Shown here: piece after piece, positions 31,726-44,232 of the stretch
How the letters are laid out: each line of letters starts with the position of its first letter
Position numbering within the stretch: position 1 is the first letter of the stretch
From: Seminavis robusta
Lineage: Eukaryota > Bacillariophyta > Bacillariophyceae > Naviculales > Naviculaceae
Assembly: GCA_903772945.1 (NCBI GenBank)
Contig: CAICTM010000542.1
Coordinates: 1 to 60,732 of the forward strand
Length of the DNA: 60,732 nt
Direction: 5' to 3'
The notes under the pieces: model-generated
What the model was told of the DNA's origin: nothing
The model's input: only the letters and a program-made list of their open reading frames with translations
Databases searched by the model: none
Position numbers and translations under genes: made by a program

Positions 31726-33099
31726 CTACTTTGGGTTTTCTGACGACAACTTCCATGCCAAATCCTTGATGCACGCTGCACTCATGGCTCCCATGTCCCT
31801 GGGCACACACATGCGTTCGTCCAAAAATGCTGCCAGGCATCCCACCATCTCGGGGTCGCCCTCCATACTGCTAGTAGTATCTCCATTCTGGATCAAGACA
31901 TGGACCAAATTGCGCAGCACAACATCCAACTCTTTTGACCCATCCGGCAATTGGACGGCTGCTTCTCGATTGTAGGATTGTTGTTTTTGTAAATCTTGTA
32001 GAATGCGTTGTCGATTCTGTGTGATAATCTTGGCCGCTTCGGCACTGGGAGTGGATGCCACGTAGGGGCGCGTAGCGGCGTATTCATCCCACACGTCTTG
32101 TTTGACACAACTCAATGCCGTTTCTCGTTCCGCTTGTGTCAAGGCATCCATATTGGTCCCAATCGCGGGTGGTACTCCGGAATTTCCAAATCCCGCCATG
32201 CTCAATACTTTGCGCCAACTCGAGGCATCCCCCTTGACGCGACAGGCATAGGATGGGACGTGTTGTTCCATGGCGTGGAACCATGCTGCCAAGTGCGGGT
32301 ATTCGGTGGGATTATCGGGTTCCAATCCTTGGTGCAAACAGGGCAACTGATACCGATATCGTTCCAGGAAGGGAGCCCAGGCAATGTCGGCGGCGGTGAC
32401 CTGGCTGCCGGCGAAAAAGGGGCCACTATCAGTGGTTGTAGCCAACAAGTCGTTGGTTTGTTCGAGTGTTTCTTCAAAGGTACTCTTCGAGAGAGGTTCT
32501 CCATTGTACTGGAATAAAAAGGCGGCTCGAGACGACGGTCGAGCCCGTGGGAAAATGGAACGAAAGGAATCGACGTAGTGTTGGACTTTATCACTACTTT
32601 GCAGTTTGGAATTGTAGTATTGTTCATCCAATGCTTGGACCAAATCGTAGGATTCTCCCTGTTTGCTTCCATCGGGCCATTTCATTTGAGGAGTTTGTCC
32701 GCCATAATAGGAGGGTCTTGGTCCTCCTGTATTGTCAATGCGGACGGTATCATAGTCCATGCCAATGAGTTCCATGGTCAACCAGACTCGTTCACTGTAA
32801 GGACACCAGCCATGACGTTCGCGAAAGAGGGTCGGTCGTTCGGTGGAGAATGTGGGCGTGTCGGGATTCAAAACCGAGTCAATGGAAGATGGAGTGGGAG
32901 CCGTAAAAGCAGGGCCCAACATGCCTTCCAAGGAGTCCCAGGAGGGGGTATCCCGTAACCAAGTAGTGGCAGACCTGGACAGTGATTGTCTGGTGGGAAC
33001 AAAGGATTCTACTACCACATGGTTATACTGTGCTGCTAGTACATGTAGGAACAGCACACCCAGTTGCTGACGGGAGGGAAAAAGAGGTACTATTATCAT
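31726..33099 (-). CDS. Plastid-targeted glutathione S-transferase-like protein
   Basis: One exon, 457 residues from the ATG at 33099; an ATG 11 codons upstream (33132) is possible. The open frame runs on to 33435, but that part overlaps the next gene's start and lacks sense. The presequence (LGVLFLHVLAAQYNHVVVESFVPT) has a plastid motif. The thioredoxin-like half carries the active-site motif RHGWCPYSERVWLTMELIG, a CPYS as in Cys-type (omega-like) transferases, then QTPQMKWPDGS and GESYDLVQALDE. The helical half follows (ADIAWAPFLERYRYQLPCL). About 170 residues after the GST fold form an extra helical tail (WRKVLSMAGFGNSG and onwards) that I do not recognise. The substrate is unknown; a glutathione-dependent oxidoreductase or dehydratase is possible. 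Confidence 0.8.
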   Translation of the reverse strand: MIIVPLFPSRQQLGVLFLHVLAAQYNHVVVESFVPTRQSLSRSATTWLRDTPSWDSLEGMLGPAFTAPTPSSIDSVLNPDTPTFSTERPTLFRERHGWCPYSERVWLTMELIGMDYDTVRIDNTGGPRPSYYGGQTPQMKWPDGSKQGESYDLVQALDEQYYNSKLQSSDKVQHYVDSFRSIFPRARPSSRAAFLFQYNGEPLSKSTFEETLEQTNDLLATTTDSGPFFAGSQVTAADIAWAPFLERYRYQLPCLHQGLEPDNPTEYPHLAAWFHAMEQHVPSYACRVKGDASSWRKVLSMAGFGNSGVPPAIGTNMDALTQAERETALSCVKQDVWDEYAATRPYVASTPSAEAAKIITQNRQRILQDLQKQQSYNREAAVQLPDGSKELDVVLRNLVHVLIQNGDTTSSMEGDPEMVGCLAAFLDERMCVPRDMGAMSAACIKDLAWKLSSENPK

Positions 33100-33433
33100 C
33101 TTGCCAATTGAACTGATGCCATCAGAAATCATGAGATGAGATCTTTGAGAGGGGTATCCATCAGCTGATCTGAGATAGATATAACAGGTTGTCAGAGCCA
33201 ACTGGGTGTAAAGATCTTTCCATCGTGGGAAGATTGCTAACGGTTGGCTTCCGACGAAAACGGTACGACCCAATGAACTTCCGAATGCTACCCATGGTAC
33301 ATAACGCTCGTGAAAAGCTTGCACGTCTTCCATCATTCCTGCGAAAGATGAAGTTGTCCATGGGACAACAAAATCGGCCACAGTCCTGACCAAAGAAAAA
33401 GCAGCTATACAATAGTAATAGTTCCCCACCATC
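33100..33433. other. Divergent promoter region
   Basis: A 334-bp spacer between the GST-like gene (-) and the first LRR gene (+). The minus-strand frame stays open here but shows no conserved features. Confidence 0.4.
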
Positions 33434-36400
33434 ATGAGCTGTGTGAGCCCCTCGTACTACCACCAAAGCGGTGACACCACCACCAGCACCACCCCAACTA
33501 ATAATAGTAGTATTGGCAATGGCGCTCGTCGACCGTACAACTATACATCCGTGGACAACCAAGTCAACATTATGAAACGGCAAAGACAACAGGATACCAC
33601 TGGTAATAGTAATAGTGACAATGATCAGCAGAGCAGTGCCAGCAACAGTCCCTTTAATCCACTCCAACTGGATCAGAGCAGCAATATCCTTATACAAGAC
33701 ATTGATGAAGATCAGGAACAAGGCAGCAATGCCAACAACAACAACAACAGTGATAATAGTCTGCTCTACAGTTCAGAGGCATCCAATGCGGGTCGAAAGA
33801 AACTCACCTATCGCATCCGAAGTCCTTCCAAGAAGAAGAATGGAGCAACCAACAACAAATCATCATCCACCGTCCTGCTCAAACCACCTCAAGAAAGTAC
33901 TACTAGTAGGAGACGTCACAGTCCATCCAGTACCAGAAGCAAAAGTCCTTCGGATGCCACAGCGGATGAATTGGAACGATTTCAAGATGAACTCGAGAAA
34001 CGACCGGTGGTATCCCCTTCCTTCTCCATGATTTCTTCCCGAAGCAGTCGCGCACCCACTCCCACCATTAGCAATACATCCTTTCGAACTGCCACCACCA
34101 CACCCCTCTCCAAAGCCAATAAACACAACAATACTACCGTCAGTACAGAGCCCACCATGACGTCTCCTCCTTCCTCCTTCATGGATTCCTTGAATCTGCT
34201 CAATTCCAGTCATCCCACGCCACAATCGTCACTCATGGATACCATGCATCTTGTCAGCAGTGATAGCAGTGCTGCTTCGGGAGATGAAAAACGAATACGG
34301 AGGTACTCCCCACAAAGTGCTGCATCCTCTGCATCCAGTGCTCGAAGGAGAAGTCCCAGCAATTCACCACAACAACAAGAGACACCAGCAGCAGCATCTA
34401 GTAGTACTATGAATCATAACAATAATACCCAATCTCATCAAGCCTCCTCCTCCAGACAACAACAACAGCAACAACCCAAACTGCGACGAAACTTTCCCTA
34501 CGACCACGACAAACGCAATGACAACAACAACAATGCCATCGAACCACCCAAGTACTACCACCCCGCCTATTGGGATGCCCGCTTGGCACGACGGGAAATA
34601 TACAGTCGCATGTATCGTCCCGATCGAAACGAACTCGAAGAACTCCAAGAACTCGAACAGTTTCTAGGCATTCCAGAAGCCAAACGATCCCGCAAAAACA
34701 TTATCGTCACACAATGGCGAAGACTCAATCCCAGCACGTCACAGGCATCCCAGCAAAACATTCCCATGTCCATTGTCCTCAAACGAGGACCCGTCGCATG
34801 GGGGTCCCATGACGAATGTGAGTTGATCTTGTTGACCCGAGGATTCGTCGTGGCACGCAAGGTATTTCAGTACATTCCACGCTTCCAACTGGGGGAACTA
34901 TGGACCAATGTGGAAAAGATTACACCCTCGGGAATGACGTCCTTTACCATTGTCTGCAATGACACCAAACAGTTGGAGTTTTCCTGTCCCACGGCGGGTG
35001 ATTTGCAGGCATGGATGACGGCACTGCGAATGGTCGTTTTGCAGGCATTTTCGCTCCAAGCAAGCTTGCTGGATACGGCCGATTCCACCTACCAACCGGG
35101 ATGGCAGTACAAGATTGTGCAAACACCGTGGTTTTCCGAAGCAGTCACGGGACATGTGCACATTGAATCCAACATGCTCGATACCATGGACAACCGGGAT
35201 CTCAACACCTTGGATACGTACAATCAATGTTCCCCTCTGCATTATGCCGTACGAGCCAATCATGTCGATGCCATTCGATTCTTGTTGCAAGCGGGGGCCG
35301 ATCCCAACATGCCCGATGGAATGGGACAAACTCCCATGCAGTGTGGTAAGGACTTGACTTTGACTTGTGTGTGTAACTATCTGGTTCCTTTTGTGTTTGG
35401 CTCCCAAGATGCAGTTTGATGTCTTTGCAGAAAGATTCTTCAATTAAAACCTGACATGTTGCTCCTCTTTTCCTGTTGCTTTGTCCACTAGCCATCGAAG
35501 ACGATCTACCTGAATCATCGATTGACTTGTTAGCATCCTTTGGCGGCAGACTCCCCAGGAATGTATCCAATCGCCCAACCTGCCTTCCACCCGTTCAAGC
35601 CAAGGATACCAATCAACGATGTCGACGGTTATTCTTGGTATTGCTGTTGTTTTTGTTGGTCGCAACCGGGGTTACTACGTTTCTGATTTGGTATTTGGGC
35701 AGGGATCAATCCAACTCAGCAAACAGCATAGAATCATCACAGTCTGCAACAACCGATACCTCTTCCGAAGTTGGTTTTGATGAAGAACAAGATAGACTGG
35801 TGCCCGTTGACGGAGATGATGAGCAATCGATATCGACAACTCCCCCGTTCTTGGTCGTGGGTGTGAACCCTATTCTGGCTACCAACTTGACGACAGACTC
35901 TCCATTTCCGACGTTTGAGACAAACGCTCCACCGTCGGCAAACCCACTGGAAGGCACTCTTAACGACGGAGTCTCGGAGGAACAGCTTACACCGGTCATT
36001 GACATTCAATTACCTACATCTCCCTCTTCCTATACGCCGACGCCATCTGTGTACGTTATTGGTTCGCCGACGACGAATCAGTCGGGCTACACTACGACGG
36101 ACCCGCCGTCCCATCAGCCTTCCTCGGCTCCCACTCGGACTCCTACTCAATCTCCCACTTTCCTTCGAACTCCATCTCCCTCGCGTAGACCTACTAGCTC
36201 CCCTACCAAATTTCCAACGGGATCTCTTACGGCAAAGCCCACCCCCATGCCTACTGCACCAAGGGCAACCCCCTTTCCCACCACAATCCGGCCTACATCG
36301 GGATCGACTGTCACTCAATCCACAAACAAGCCCACTGGGGCTCCCACTGGGGCTCCCACTGGGGCTCCCACTGTCAAACCAACCGACCTGCCAACTAATC

Positions 36401-38138
36401 TCCCAACAGGACTCCCAACGACCAGCAGTCCTTCCGTAGCTCCAATCGGCGGTTTTGCTGAAATGGCTCCAACCGACTTTCCAACGTTTGAAACCTTTCA
36501 AGAAGGGAACATCTTGCTACCAGAGGATATCCTGCTGTTTGAGTTCCTAGTGGACAACTCCTTGGACGGTGGAGAAGCGCTCAAAAATCCAAAGTCGGCC
36601 CAATACGCGGCTTTTCGCTGGCTCTCGGGAAACATGGAATTGCCAGCGTACTCGGACAAACGAAGAATCCAACGCTATGCTCTGGCGACTTTATACTTTA
36701 GCACCAATGGGGAAGGGTGGAGCAATAACCATTTCTGGGTATCCGATGCAGACGAATGCACTCTTTGGTTTAGCCGGGTTGCCGAAATCGCTACAGATGT
36801 CATTTGCAATGGGGAGAAAGAAATTGTAACATTGGATTTGGATTACAACAACTTACAGGGGGCGTTGCCCCGGGAAGTCGCTCTTTTGACGAGCCTTCGC
36901 CGAGTGGAGTTGTATGGGGGCCCTCAAGGATTTTTAACTGGAACGCTGCCAACCGAGCTGGGCTTATTGTCAATGCTAGAATCGCTATCCGTCAGGGGGA
37001 ATCGAATGTCTGGCAGCATTCCAAGTGAATTGGGGAAATGCACTGCTTTGGAAAACCTAAACTTGAGCCAAAATCGCATTTCCGGGACCTTGCCGTCGAA
37101 TCTAGGTTGGTTGAACCAACTAGTGACCATGGCATTGGAAACAAACCGGCTTGTGGGTAGCCTGCCTACTGAACTCGGGCTCATCACGGGATTGCAGTCC
37201 ATGACTTTGGGGACGAATGCGCTGTCGGGCAAGATATTTTCGGAGATTGGGTTGCTTACCGATCTTCAAGGGTTGGATTTGGAGACGAACCAACTCTCAT
37301 CTGAAATCCCTTCCGAAATTGGGCTCCTATCGAATCTCAACCTGCTACATCTGGGCGTTGCAGGAATTAAGGGAAAAATCCCACCTGAAATCGGAGGCAT
37401 GGTGTCAATGTCATCATTTCAGGTACGAGGCAATAGGCTGAGTTCCTCTATTCCGGCTTCCATTGGCCGTCTCGTCAACATGGGTAAGTTTGATACTATG
37501 AAGGTTGATGCTATTAATAACTACGTTACGATGACCAGGGTTTTGGATCTCACCACATACATTCATTGCTTGGCTTTACTCTTTCTTTCAGGAACTCTTG
37601 ACTTGTCCTTCAATAAGTTGTCGGGGTCTATACCGTTTGAACTTGGGAATGCTTCTCTACTGCGTAAGTCATTACTCATTCCCACCAGGGGCAACCAAAA
37701 GGAAAGAAAGTGATTCATGATGTGAATCAAGTTGTCTAAACGATGAGCTGCTGTTTGTTCCCTTTTGATGTCACAGGAACTCTCTTGTTGAATTCAAACA
37801 GTCTGACTGGGCCAGTTCCAACTGAAATAGGTCAACTGAGTCGATTGAGTAAGTAGTGCGACACCACAATCCAACGCGGATGAAGTCGCTCGAAATATGC
37901 CACATTTCTCATCCTCTCTTGTCATTTGTTTGTTCCAACTAAAGACACTATTCGTTTGGAACTGAACGACATGAGTGGTGCGGTGCCCATTGACGTTTGC
38001 GACGTCTTCTCCAACACGTATCCCATGTTCTACGTTGATTGCCAGGAAGTCTCCTGTTCCTGTTGCACGTACTGCTGCCTTGACACAGCGGGCTGTACAT
38101 GTACACACGCAGGGACTTTGAACGAGTTCCTTTGCTAG
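33434..38138 (+). CDS. Type II membrane LRR protein with PH and ankyrin domains (paralogue 1)
   Basis: Five exons, 33434-35345, 35492-37483, 37592-37663, 37777-37848 and 37945-38138, give 1413 residues. Order: a disordered Ser/Asn/Gln-rich head (1-380); YHPAYWDARLARREIYSRMY and a PH-like domain (about 444-535, VLKRGPVAWGS to LQAWMTALRMV); an ankyrin repeat (LHYAVRANHVDAIRFLLQAG) running across intron 1; one membrane helix (about 681-705, LFLVLLLFLLVATGVTTFLIW); a stalk with many PTxxPT and GAPT repeats; then LRRs of 24 residues (LPTELGLL-type); and a Cys-rich end (VSCSCCTYCC). Head inside and LRRs outside would make a receptor-like protein whose PH part reads membrane lipid. Exons 3 and 4 are each 72 nt, one LRR. 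A tandem paralogue follows at 39386. Confidence 0.85.
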
Positions 38139-39385
38139 CTACCGGTAGCTGGGCTACATGCAACTGGGTGGGTGAATGGGTGTTCCACATTGTTTGGAGG
38201 CAGGTGTTCCGGCGAGGGCGGGATTGGATACCGGTAGTACCGGTACCGGTATTCTTTGCTTGCATTGGCAGCAGCGAAGCACATGAATGGTGGCCGGCCA
38301 GAGACATCTTCTAAGGGCATCACCTATGCATAACTGAAAAGAACAACGCTTGTCCGGGCTGGTACCACTATCTATAGCTGTAGCTCCAGCTACTACTAGC
38401 TAGTGACGGTACTGTAGGAACAAAGCAAACGAGAGAACACGGCGCAGCAGCGGTGCGTGGTGGCATTTCCCAACCATCAAACGGCATCATCAAACGACAT
38501 CGTCAGTCGGGTACGTAAGGTTGTGGGAAGGATACATGATACGTTCTGAACTGGGTTCAGATGGGTTCAAAATGGCCTAAGCTCCTCTGGGAGAGAGACG
38601 GAGGTGCCGGGAGAGAGCTTGGACACACATATGCGTACCGGTACGGTAAGATAACTAGGTAGCTACAAACAAAATGACGGCCCGATAGATAGACCAACCC
38701 AAAGGCTCTGAACACCGGCACATGGACATGTACGTGCTGCATTCTTGCTACATGTAGATCTAGTTTACCTGGAGCTGCATGTACGATACGATCATACAAC
38801 TTCAGAAAGAAGAGGCTCCAAGCTGGATGTCAAGCCGTGTCGTCTCCATTCTGGTACCTGGAGCTTCACGTACTATTGTACATGTACATCATGTAGTCTG
38901 CCTGGACGTCCATGTACGATACGATGCAATTAGAAAGAAGATAGATGGAAAGCCGTGTCGTCTCCTGTCACGGTCAAAACCGGTCGTATTTATGGACAAA
39001 ACTGGCCAGTGAATCTTGTTCAAACTACCTGCCCTCTAAACCCCCGCCTTAAAGTGTTCAAGGGAGCCATCCGTCACAAAATTTTGAAATTTTGCATGTT
39101 GCCTCACATTTTGATCTCATCAGCATGTCCCCATGCTACTCCCTTTGATGAAGAACGGCAATCGACTTGTGGAACTGGTACCAAATTAGGTGGTTGGTGG
39201 AGTAAGAAACCAGTTAGTTTCATATCGGATCGTACCGACTTGTGTCTCTTTTTCTAAACTAGTCTAGCTAGCTATAGAAGAAAGTGGCTTTGGTTTGGAG
39301 AACAATTTTAAACGGAGTATCCATTGCATCCATTCATCCATCAACAATTCACAGAATCGTCTAGCAGCAACAAGCAAGTACCCAG
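38139..39385. other. 1.25-kb spacer with palindromic words and a direct repeat
   Basis: It separates the two LRR paralogues and must hold the promoter of the second. It is dense in palindromic words: accggtaccggta near 38230-38250, ctagctag near 38395, and catgtac(g/a) at least six times between 38730 and 38925. No gene is seen. Confidence 0.6.
38749..38980. repeat. Imperfect direct repeat of about 90-115 bp
   Basis: Two units share catgtag..., cctgga(c/g), catgtacgatacgat, agaaagaaga and aagccgtgtcgtctcc in the same order. One covers about 38749-38855, the other about 38892-38968. The second is shorter by internal deletions. Confidence 0.75.
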
Positions 39386-42300
39386 ATGTCCGTGTCAACG
39401 ATAGGGACACCCATGTCGTTTCGCCAAGGTCGTCCTCCTCGGTTCGACTCTCCTGCCTCCCGCAAGCGAAGAGCCACATCAGCGGCCGCAGGCATGTCCA
39501 CACCCAGTGGTCATGACAGTATTGGAGGATCCAGCGAACTGTCATCCGGTCAGTTACTGCGACCCACCCACTCCTTTACTGGAGGCATGGATCTCTTTGG
39601 AGGACAGGATGATGATTTAGACAACTTTGCCAAGTACATTGTAGATGAGGATGACGATGATGAGGACGACGATGATGAAGAGAGTGGACAAGAGATGGTG
39701 GCTTCTCGCGTCATCTCCTTTGAAAGCGACGAAGAATCTCCGGGACGACACAAAGAAAAGGGAGGCATGATGCGACTCTTTCGGTTTGACAGACGGCGTA
39801 AAAAGAAACCCAAACAAAAGACAAGTGCTGGATCTCAAGAACAGTCGAAACAACAGCAGCAGTACAATCACAATCCACCACTTCCACCAACAACAACCAA
39901 TCATCAGCCATTCCATCATCCACCCCCGCAATTGCTCGTACACCAATCGGCGCCTCCCGCTTTGATATCGCCACACAACCATCTCAGTCGTTCCCATAAT
40001 CGTCACAGTCACCACTTGCCTCCAACACCATATCCCATGCCACGGCAACACCAACCATATCAATTGCCGTATCGCCCACAATCGTCGCTCTCCTGGTCCA
40101 GACCGACACCTGTCACCACCGTGCCCAGAGATGAACATGAAAATGCAAATCCAACCGAGATTCGTTGCGATACACCGGCCATTGCCACCCAAAGAAGTCG
40201 CTCTTTGCCAGACTACAGAACCTACAACGACCCCAAATCCACGACACTACCTCGCATGGGATCCTTTGGAATGGGAATTGATACCATCCCTGCTAGCCCC
40301 AAAATGGCCACCTTTGCACCCTTTACACAAGATGAAGCCGAAACAGAAGAAGAAGAACAACAACTAGAAGAAGACCAGATTATCCTCCGCACTCCGTCTT
40401 GGAAATCGTCATCCTCCATGATGGACAGTGTCATGTCCACTGCCATGGTGCCCTATGCCTCGGGAATTGAGCTTGTGGATCAGGAAGGCACGCCACAAAT
40501 CGATCGCACCGACAGCTGGAATCGGCGTTTGGAGCGAACCGACATTTACCATCGGCACTACATGCCCAGTCGACTCGAGATTGGTGAACTGCAAGAGCTC
40601 GAGGACTATCTGGGCATCTTTTCCGCCAAGACCAAACATCGATTCTCCACGCTCTGGAGACACCTCGTGCCACCCTTGGATTATGCCGTGAGCAGACAAC
40701 AGCGCTCCAGTCGACGAAGCCTCTCGCAGGCATCGGCATCCTCCATGTCCGACTTGTCGTCCGTAACTGGACAACAATTGCCCGTCAGTAGCAAGAGCAA
40801 GTCGTCCTCGACCTTTTACTCCATTGTCCTCAAGAGAGGTCCAGTCCAATTTGAAGAGTACAATGATTATCACTGCGAATGGATACTATTGACCCGGGGC
40901 TTTGTGGTGGCACGGCCCAACTATCAGTACATTCCTCGTTTCCAGGCCGGGGACCTATGGGCAAGTGTGGTACAGGTAGAACCCACAAACCCGCTCTCCA
41001 TTACTCTGAGTTGCACGTCGCGCGCTGCTAGTACGCACTTGACTCTGACCCAACTCAAGCAACAGCAACAGGTACATAAAAACGGACGGTTGCATACTTG
41101 TGCTTTTTGTTGTCCACTGTGGAACCTCACCTGCTTTTGTTTCTTTAGTATGGATGCTACACCTACCAGCTGTCTTGTCGCACACCGCAAGAACAGGCAT
41201 CCTGGTTGGAAGCACTGCGAAAAGTAGTCGTACAGGCTCACGATTCCACTGGCACCAACGAAAAGGAGATGGGAGGCTTGGGGTGGCAGTACCGCGTGGT
41301 CTACGTTCCGTTCTTCACAGAGGCTGTCACCGGTGATCCCATTCAAAAGGAGAAAATCTTGGCAGGTTCCACGGGTCATGTGGATCTGAATGCCTTGGAT
41401 TCCTACAATTCCTATGCCCCGATGCACTATGCCACCCGTGCCAATCATGTTCGTGTCATGCGGTTCCTATTGGAGGCTGGCGCAGATGTCCATGTCGGTG
41501 ATGGCTACGGAAGAACGCCCATGTACTACGGTAGGTTCTTCTTCCTGGTGCGCCTTTTTGTCATCGTTCGTTGTCGCACTCACAACGATAATTTTGCTGT
41601 GTGCTTCCCATCAAAGCGGAACTGCATCAACTGCCCGAAGCAACCATCCAGATGCTCGAGGCCCATGGTGCCGGACGATCCAAGAAACCTGCCTCCATGG
41701 GATTGTCGCGGAAGGCCTGGAGGCGGCGGAGCTGTCGACTTCGGCTCATCATCCTTGCCTTGATTCTGCTCCTTTTGGCATGCTTAGCCGGAGGTTTGCT
41801 GTGGCATTTTGGAATGTTGGAAAGTCTTGGAATTGGCAGCAGCAAGCAGGAGGAGGATGTTGGTGTTCCTGATGCTAGCCAACAGGGGGAAGTATTTGGC
41901 ATTGATGACGCCGAAATGGGTCCTGTGGTGGTGACTGACGAGTGGTCGGAAGCCACACGAGAAGACACGGCGCCCCCCACAGCGGCTCCTGTAGTGTCTC
42001 CTTCACCGTCCTCTTCACAACCCTCTTCGCCGCTGCCGACAGGCATCCCCGAGATACAAGTAGCACCACCACTTGTCTCGCGTGGGGAAGAAACTGCCAC
42101 CCCCTATCCAACCAGATCTCCTTCCTACATCAAGACACCACTCCCAACTCCCCAAGCCACCACCATTCGACAAATTCCTGCGACAGATTCCCCTTCTTTT
42201 ACTCCCAGTTCGAGTGCATTCGATACGGCTCTGTTCCGCCTTTTGGCGTCGGCTTCATTCGACGCTGGAGCAGCTCTTCGAGTGCCTGACAGCCCCCAAC

Positions 42301-43791
42301 AGCGCGCTTTCTTTTGGCTACATCAAAATGCAAACATTGATTCGTACACCAACAGCCGCAAGATACAAAGATATGCCTTGGCTACTTTCTATTACAGCAC
42401 GAATGGCGACAACTGGGCTGAAAATCTTTGGTGGCTGAGTGATGAGGACGAGTGCACTTGGTACAACAAACAAGTCGCGAATGGCTACCCGGCCTGCCAA
42501 ATCAACACGAGTAATAGCGCCCAAAGAACTTTCACAAGCTTGGACTTGAGTTTCAACAACGTTCAAGGTACCATTCCGCCAGAGCTAGGTCTGCTTTCTG
42601 GTTTGCTTCGGCTCGACTTGGATGGTGGACCGGCTGGTTTCCTGTTTGGCACTCTACCACCAGAGTTGGGTTACTTGGACTCGATTCAATCATTCAGTGC
42701 TCGCGGCAATCAACTAACCGGAACCGTGCCAGAAGATATTGGAAACTGGAGACAAGTGACCGGCATTGACCTGAGTTTCAACAAGTTGACTGGTTTGATG
42801 CCCTCTACTATCGGCTCTCTGACCTGGCTGTCAGAACTGACGCTGGAAATGAACGAGCTCTCGGGGGTTCTTCCCGTAGAGTTGGGCCAGTTGAGCAACC
42901 TTTTCAAACTGGCAATTGGTGGCAATCAATTCCAAGGCCCATTGATGTCGGAGATTGGATCTCTGACAAAACTGCGGTACTTGTACATTGAAGTGAACCA
43001 GTTTTCATCACTTCCCACGGATATTGGACGGTTGGAAAACCTGAACGTTCTCTCGGCCTTTGAGAACAACTTCCAAGGGGCGCTTCCAACTGAACTTGGT
43101 CGCCTCACGAAGCTTGGCAGCCTTCTCTTGCGCTCGAATGCCTTTTCAGCGTCCATGCCGAGTGAATTGGGTTCGATGGACGCTATTCAGAGTGAGTTTT
43201 GATTGGGCTCTCTTGCGTCTCGACCGGGAATCAAAAGACAGACTTCTCAAGCCGTTTCTCTTCTTTTCTCCTCTCTCACCCCTTAACAGACGCATTGGAC
43301 CTTTCCTTCAATCAAGTATCAGGTCCGATTCCTTCAGAACTTGGACGGTTGACTCTACTGAGTGAGTTCTGTGGCAGTGGATTGGTCTTAGTTGTATTTG
43401 CACTTGTTGTTCCTGTTCATGCTCACGACTTCTGCTGCCTTTCATACAGGATCGCTTTATCTTCAATCCAACAAGTTGTCAGGAGCCATACCTAATGAAT
43501 TGTCGTCGCTGAGTCAACTAAGTGAGTGCCATGTTCAACATGTTCAGGAGATCTCGCACTGGTGTCCCGCTCAACCTTTTCACTTTTGTTCTTGCAGACA
43601 CTCTTAGGGTCGAATCCAACGACATTGGAGGAATCGTTCCTTCGGCCATGTGCACAATATTCAACACAACGTTTCCGAACTTTTATGCAGATTGTGCCAG
43701 TGAAGTCTCCTGTTCTTGTTGTACTTATTGTTGTGTCGACGATGGTGGATGTGAATGTCAGTACGCAGATACAAATGCCTACCTCTGCTAA
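39386..43791 (+). CDS. Type II membrane LRR protein with PH and ankyrin domains (paralogue 2)
   Basis: Six exons, 39386-41071, 41149-41530, 41617-43191, 43290-43361, 43450-43521 and 43598-43791, give 1326 residues. The order matches paralogue 1: disordered head with a poly-Asp/Glu run and His/Pro-rich stretches; HYMPSRLEIGELQELEDYLG; PH-like domain (from IVLKRGPVQFEEY, about residue 479) split by an intron that paralogue 1 lacks; ankyrin repeat (MHYATRANHVRVMRFLLEAG); a basic segment and one helix (LRLIILALILLLLACLAGGL); Pro/Ser/Thr stalk, shorter than in paralogue 1; LRRs; and a Cys-rich end (VSCSCCTYCC). The two 72-nt LRR exons and the 194-nt last exon have the same lengths and phase as in paralogue 1. 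The likely role is surface recognition with inward signalling; no kinase is present. Confidence 0.85.
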
Positions 43792-44232
43792 TCAATTTAC
43801 GCTACAGCTGCCTGCACAGTAAATAGTGGCGTTTGTTGCAAACCTGGTCTTGCCTTGACTATACCTAGCTCGTTGCTGCGTAGCTCCTCGATACATGTAC
43901 CGTGTGTGCGTACAGGGAGTTGGACAACTTCGCAGACCTGCAATACGAGCATCCTTCCTGTCCTTTTGCCAAAGAATGAAGCCAGAGGGCTGTACCAGTA
44001 GGCTCTCACAATAGCATAGTTCTGCATGCGCCAGACCACAAGAATTTCCATCTCATGTCCTACTGTACAGTACCAGCATTAGTCGCCGCATGTGCCAGAC
44101 CACAATATTTTCAGCTCATGTCCTACCGTACCGGTACCAGCATGGCTGTGGCTGTACGAGCTAGTACCGGTACGGTAGCAAAGTGCTATCAATAAAGTTA
44201 CAGTTAAAGATAGTTAGTTTTTCTAATCCTCC
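43792..44232. other. Convergent spacer
   Basis: This is the 3' spacer between paralogue 2 (+) and the F-box/ankyrin gene (-). It contains the direct repeat listed next and gtaccggtac-type words at 44128-44175. No gene is seen. Confidence 0.5.
44025..44143. repeat. Direct repeat of about 56 bp
   Basis: Two copies start catg(c/t)gccagaccacaa and share ctcatgtccta followed by a gtac palindrome and ccagcat. They cover about 44025-44080 and 44087-44143, with scattered differences. Confidence 0.85.

Noticed and set aside
33100..33435. Upstream extension of the GST-like frame to 33435
   Set aside because: The added 112 codons overlap the start of the divergent LRR gene, and the signal peptide with its plastid motif begins at 33099 or 33132.
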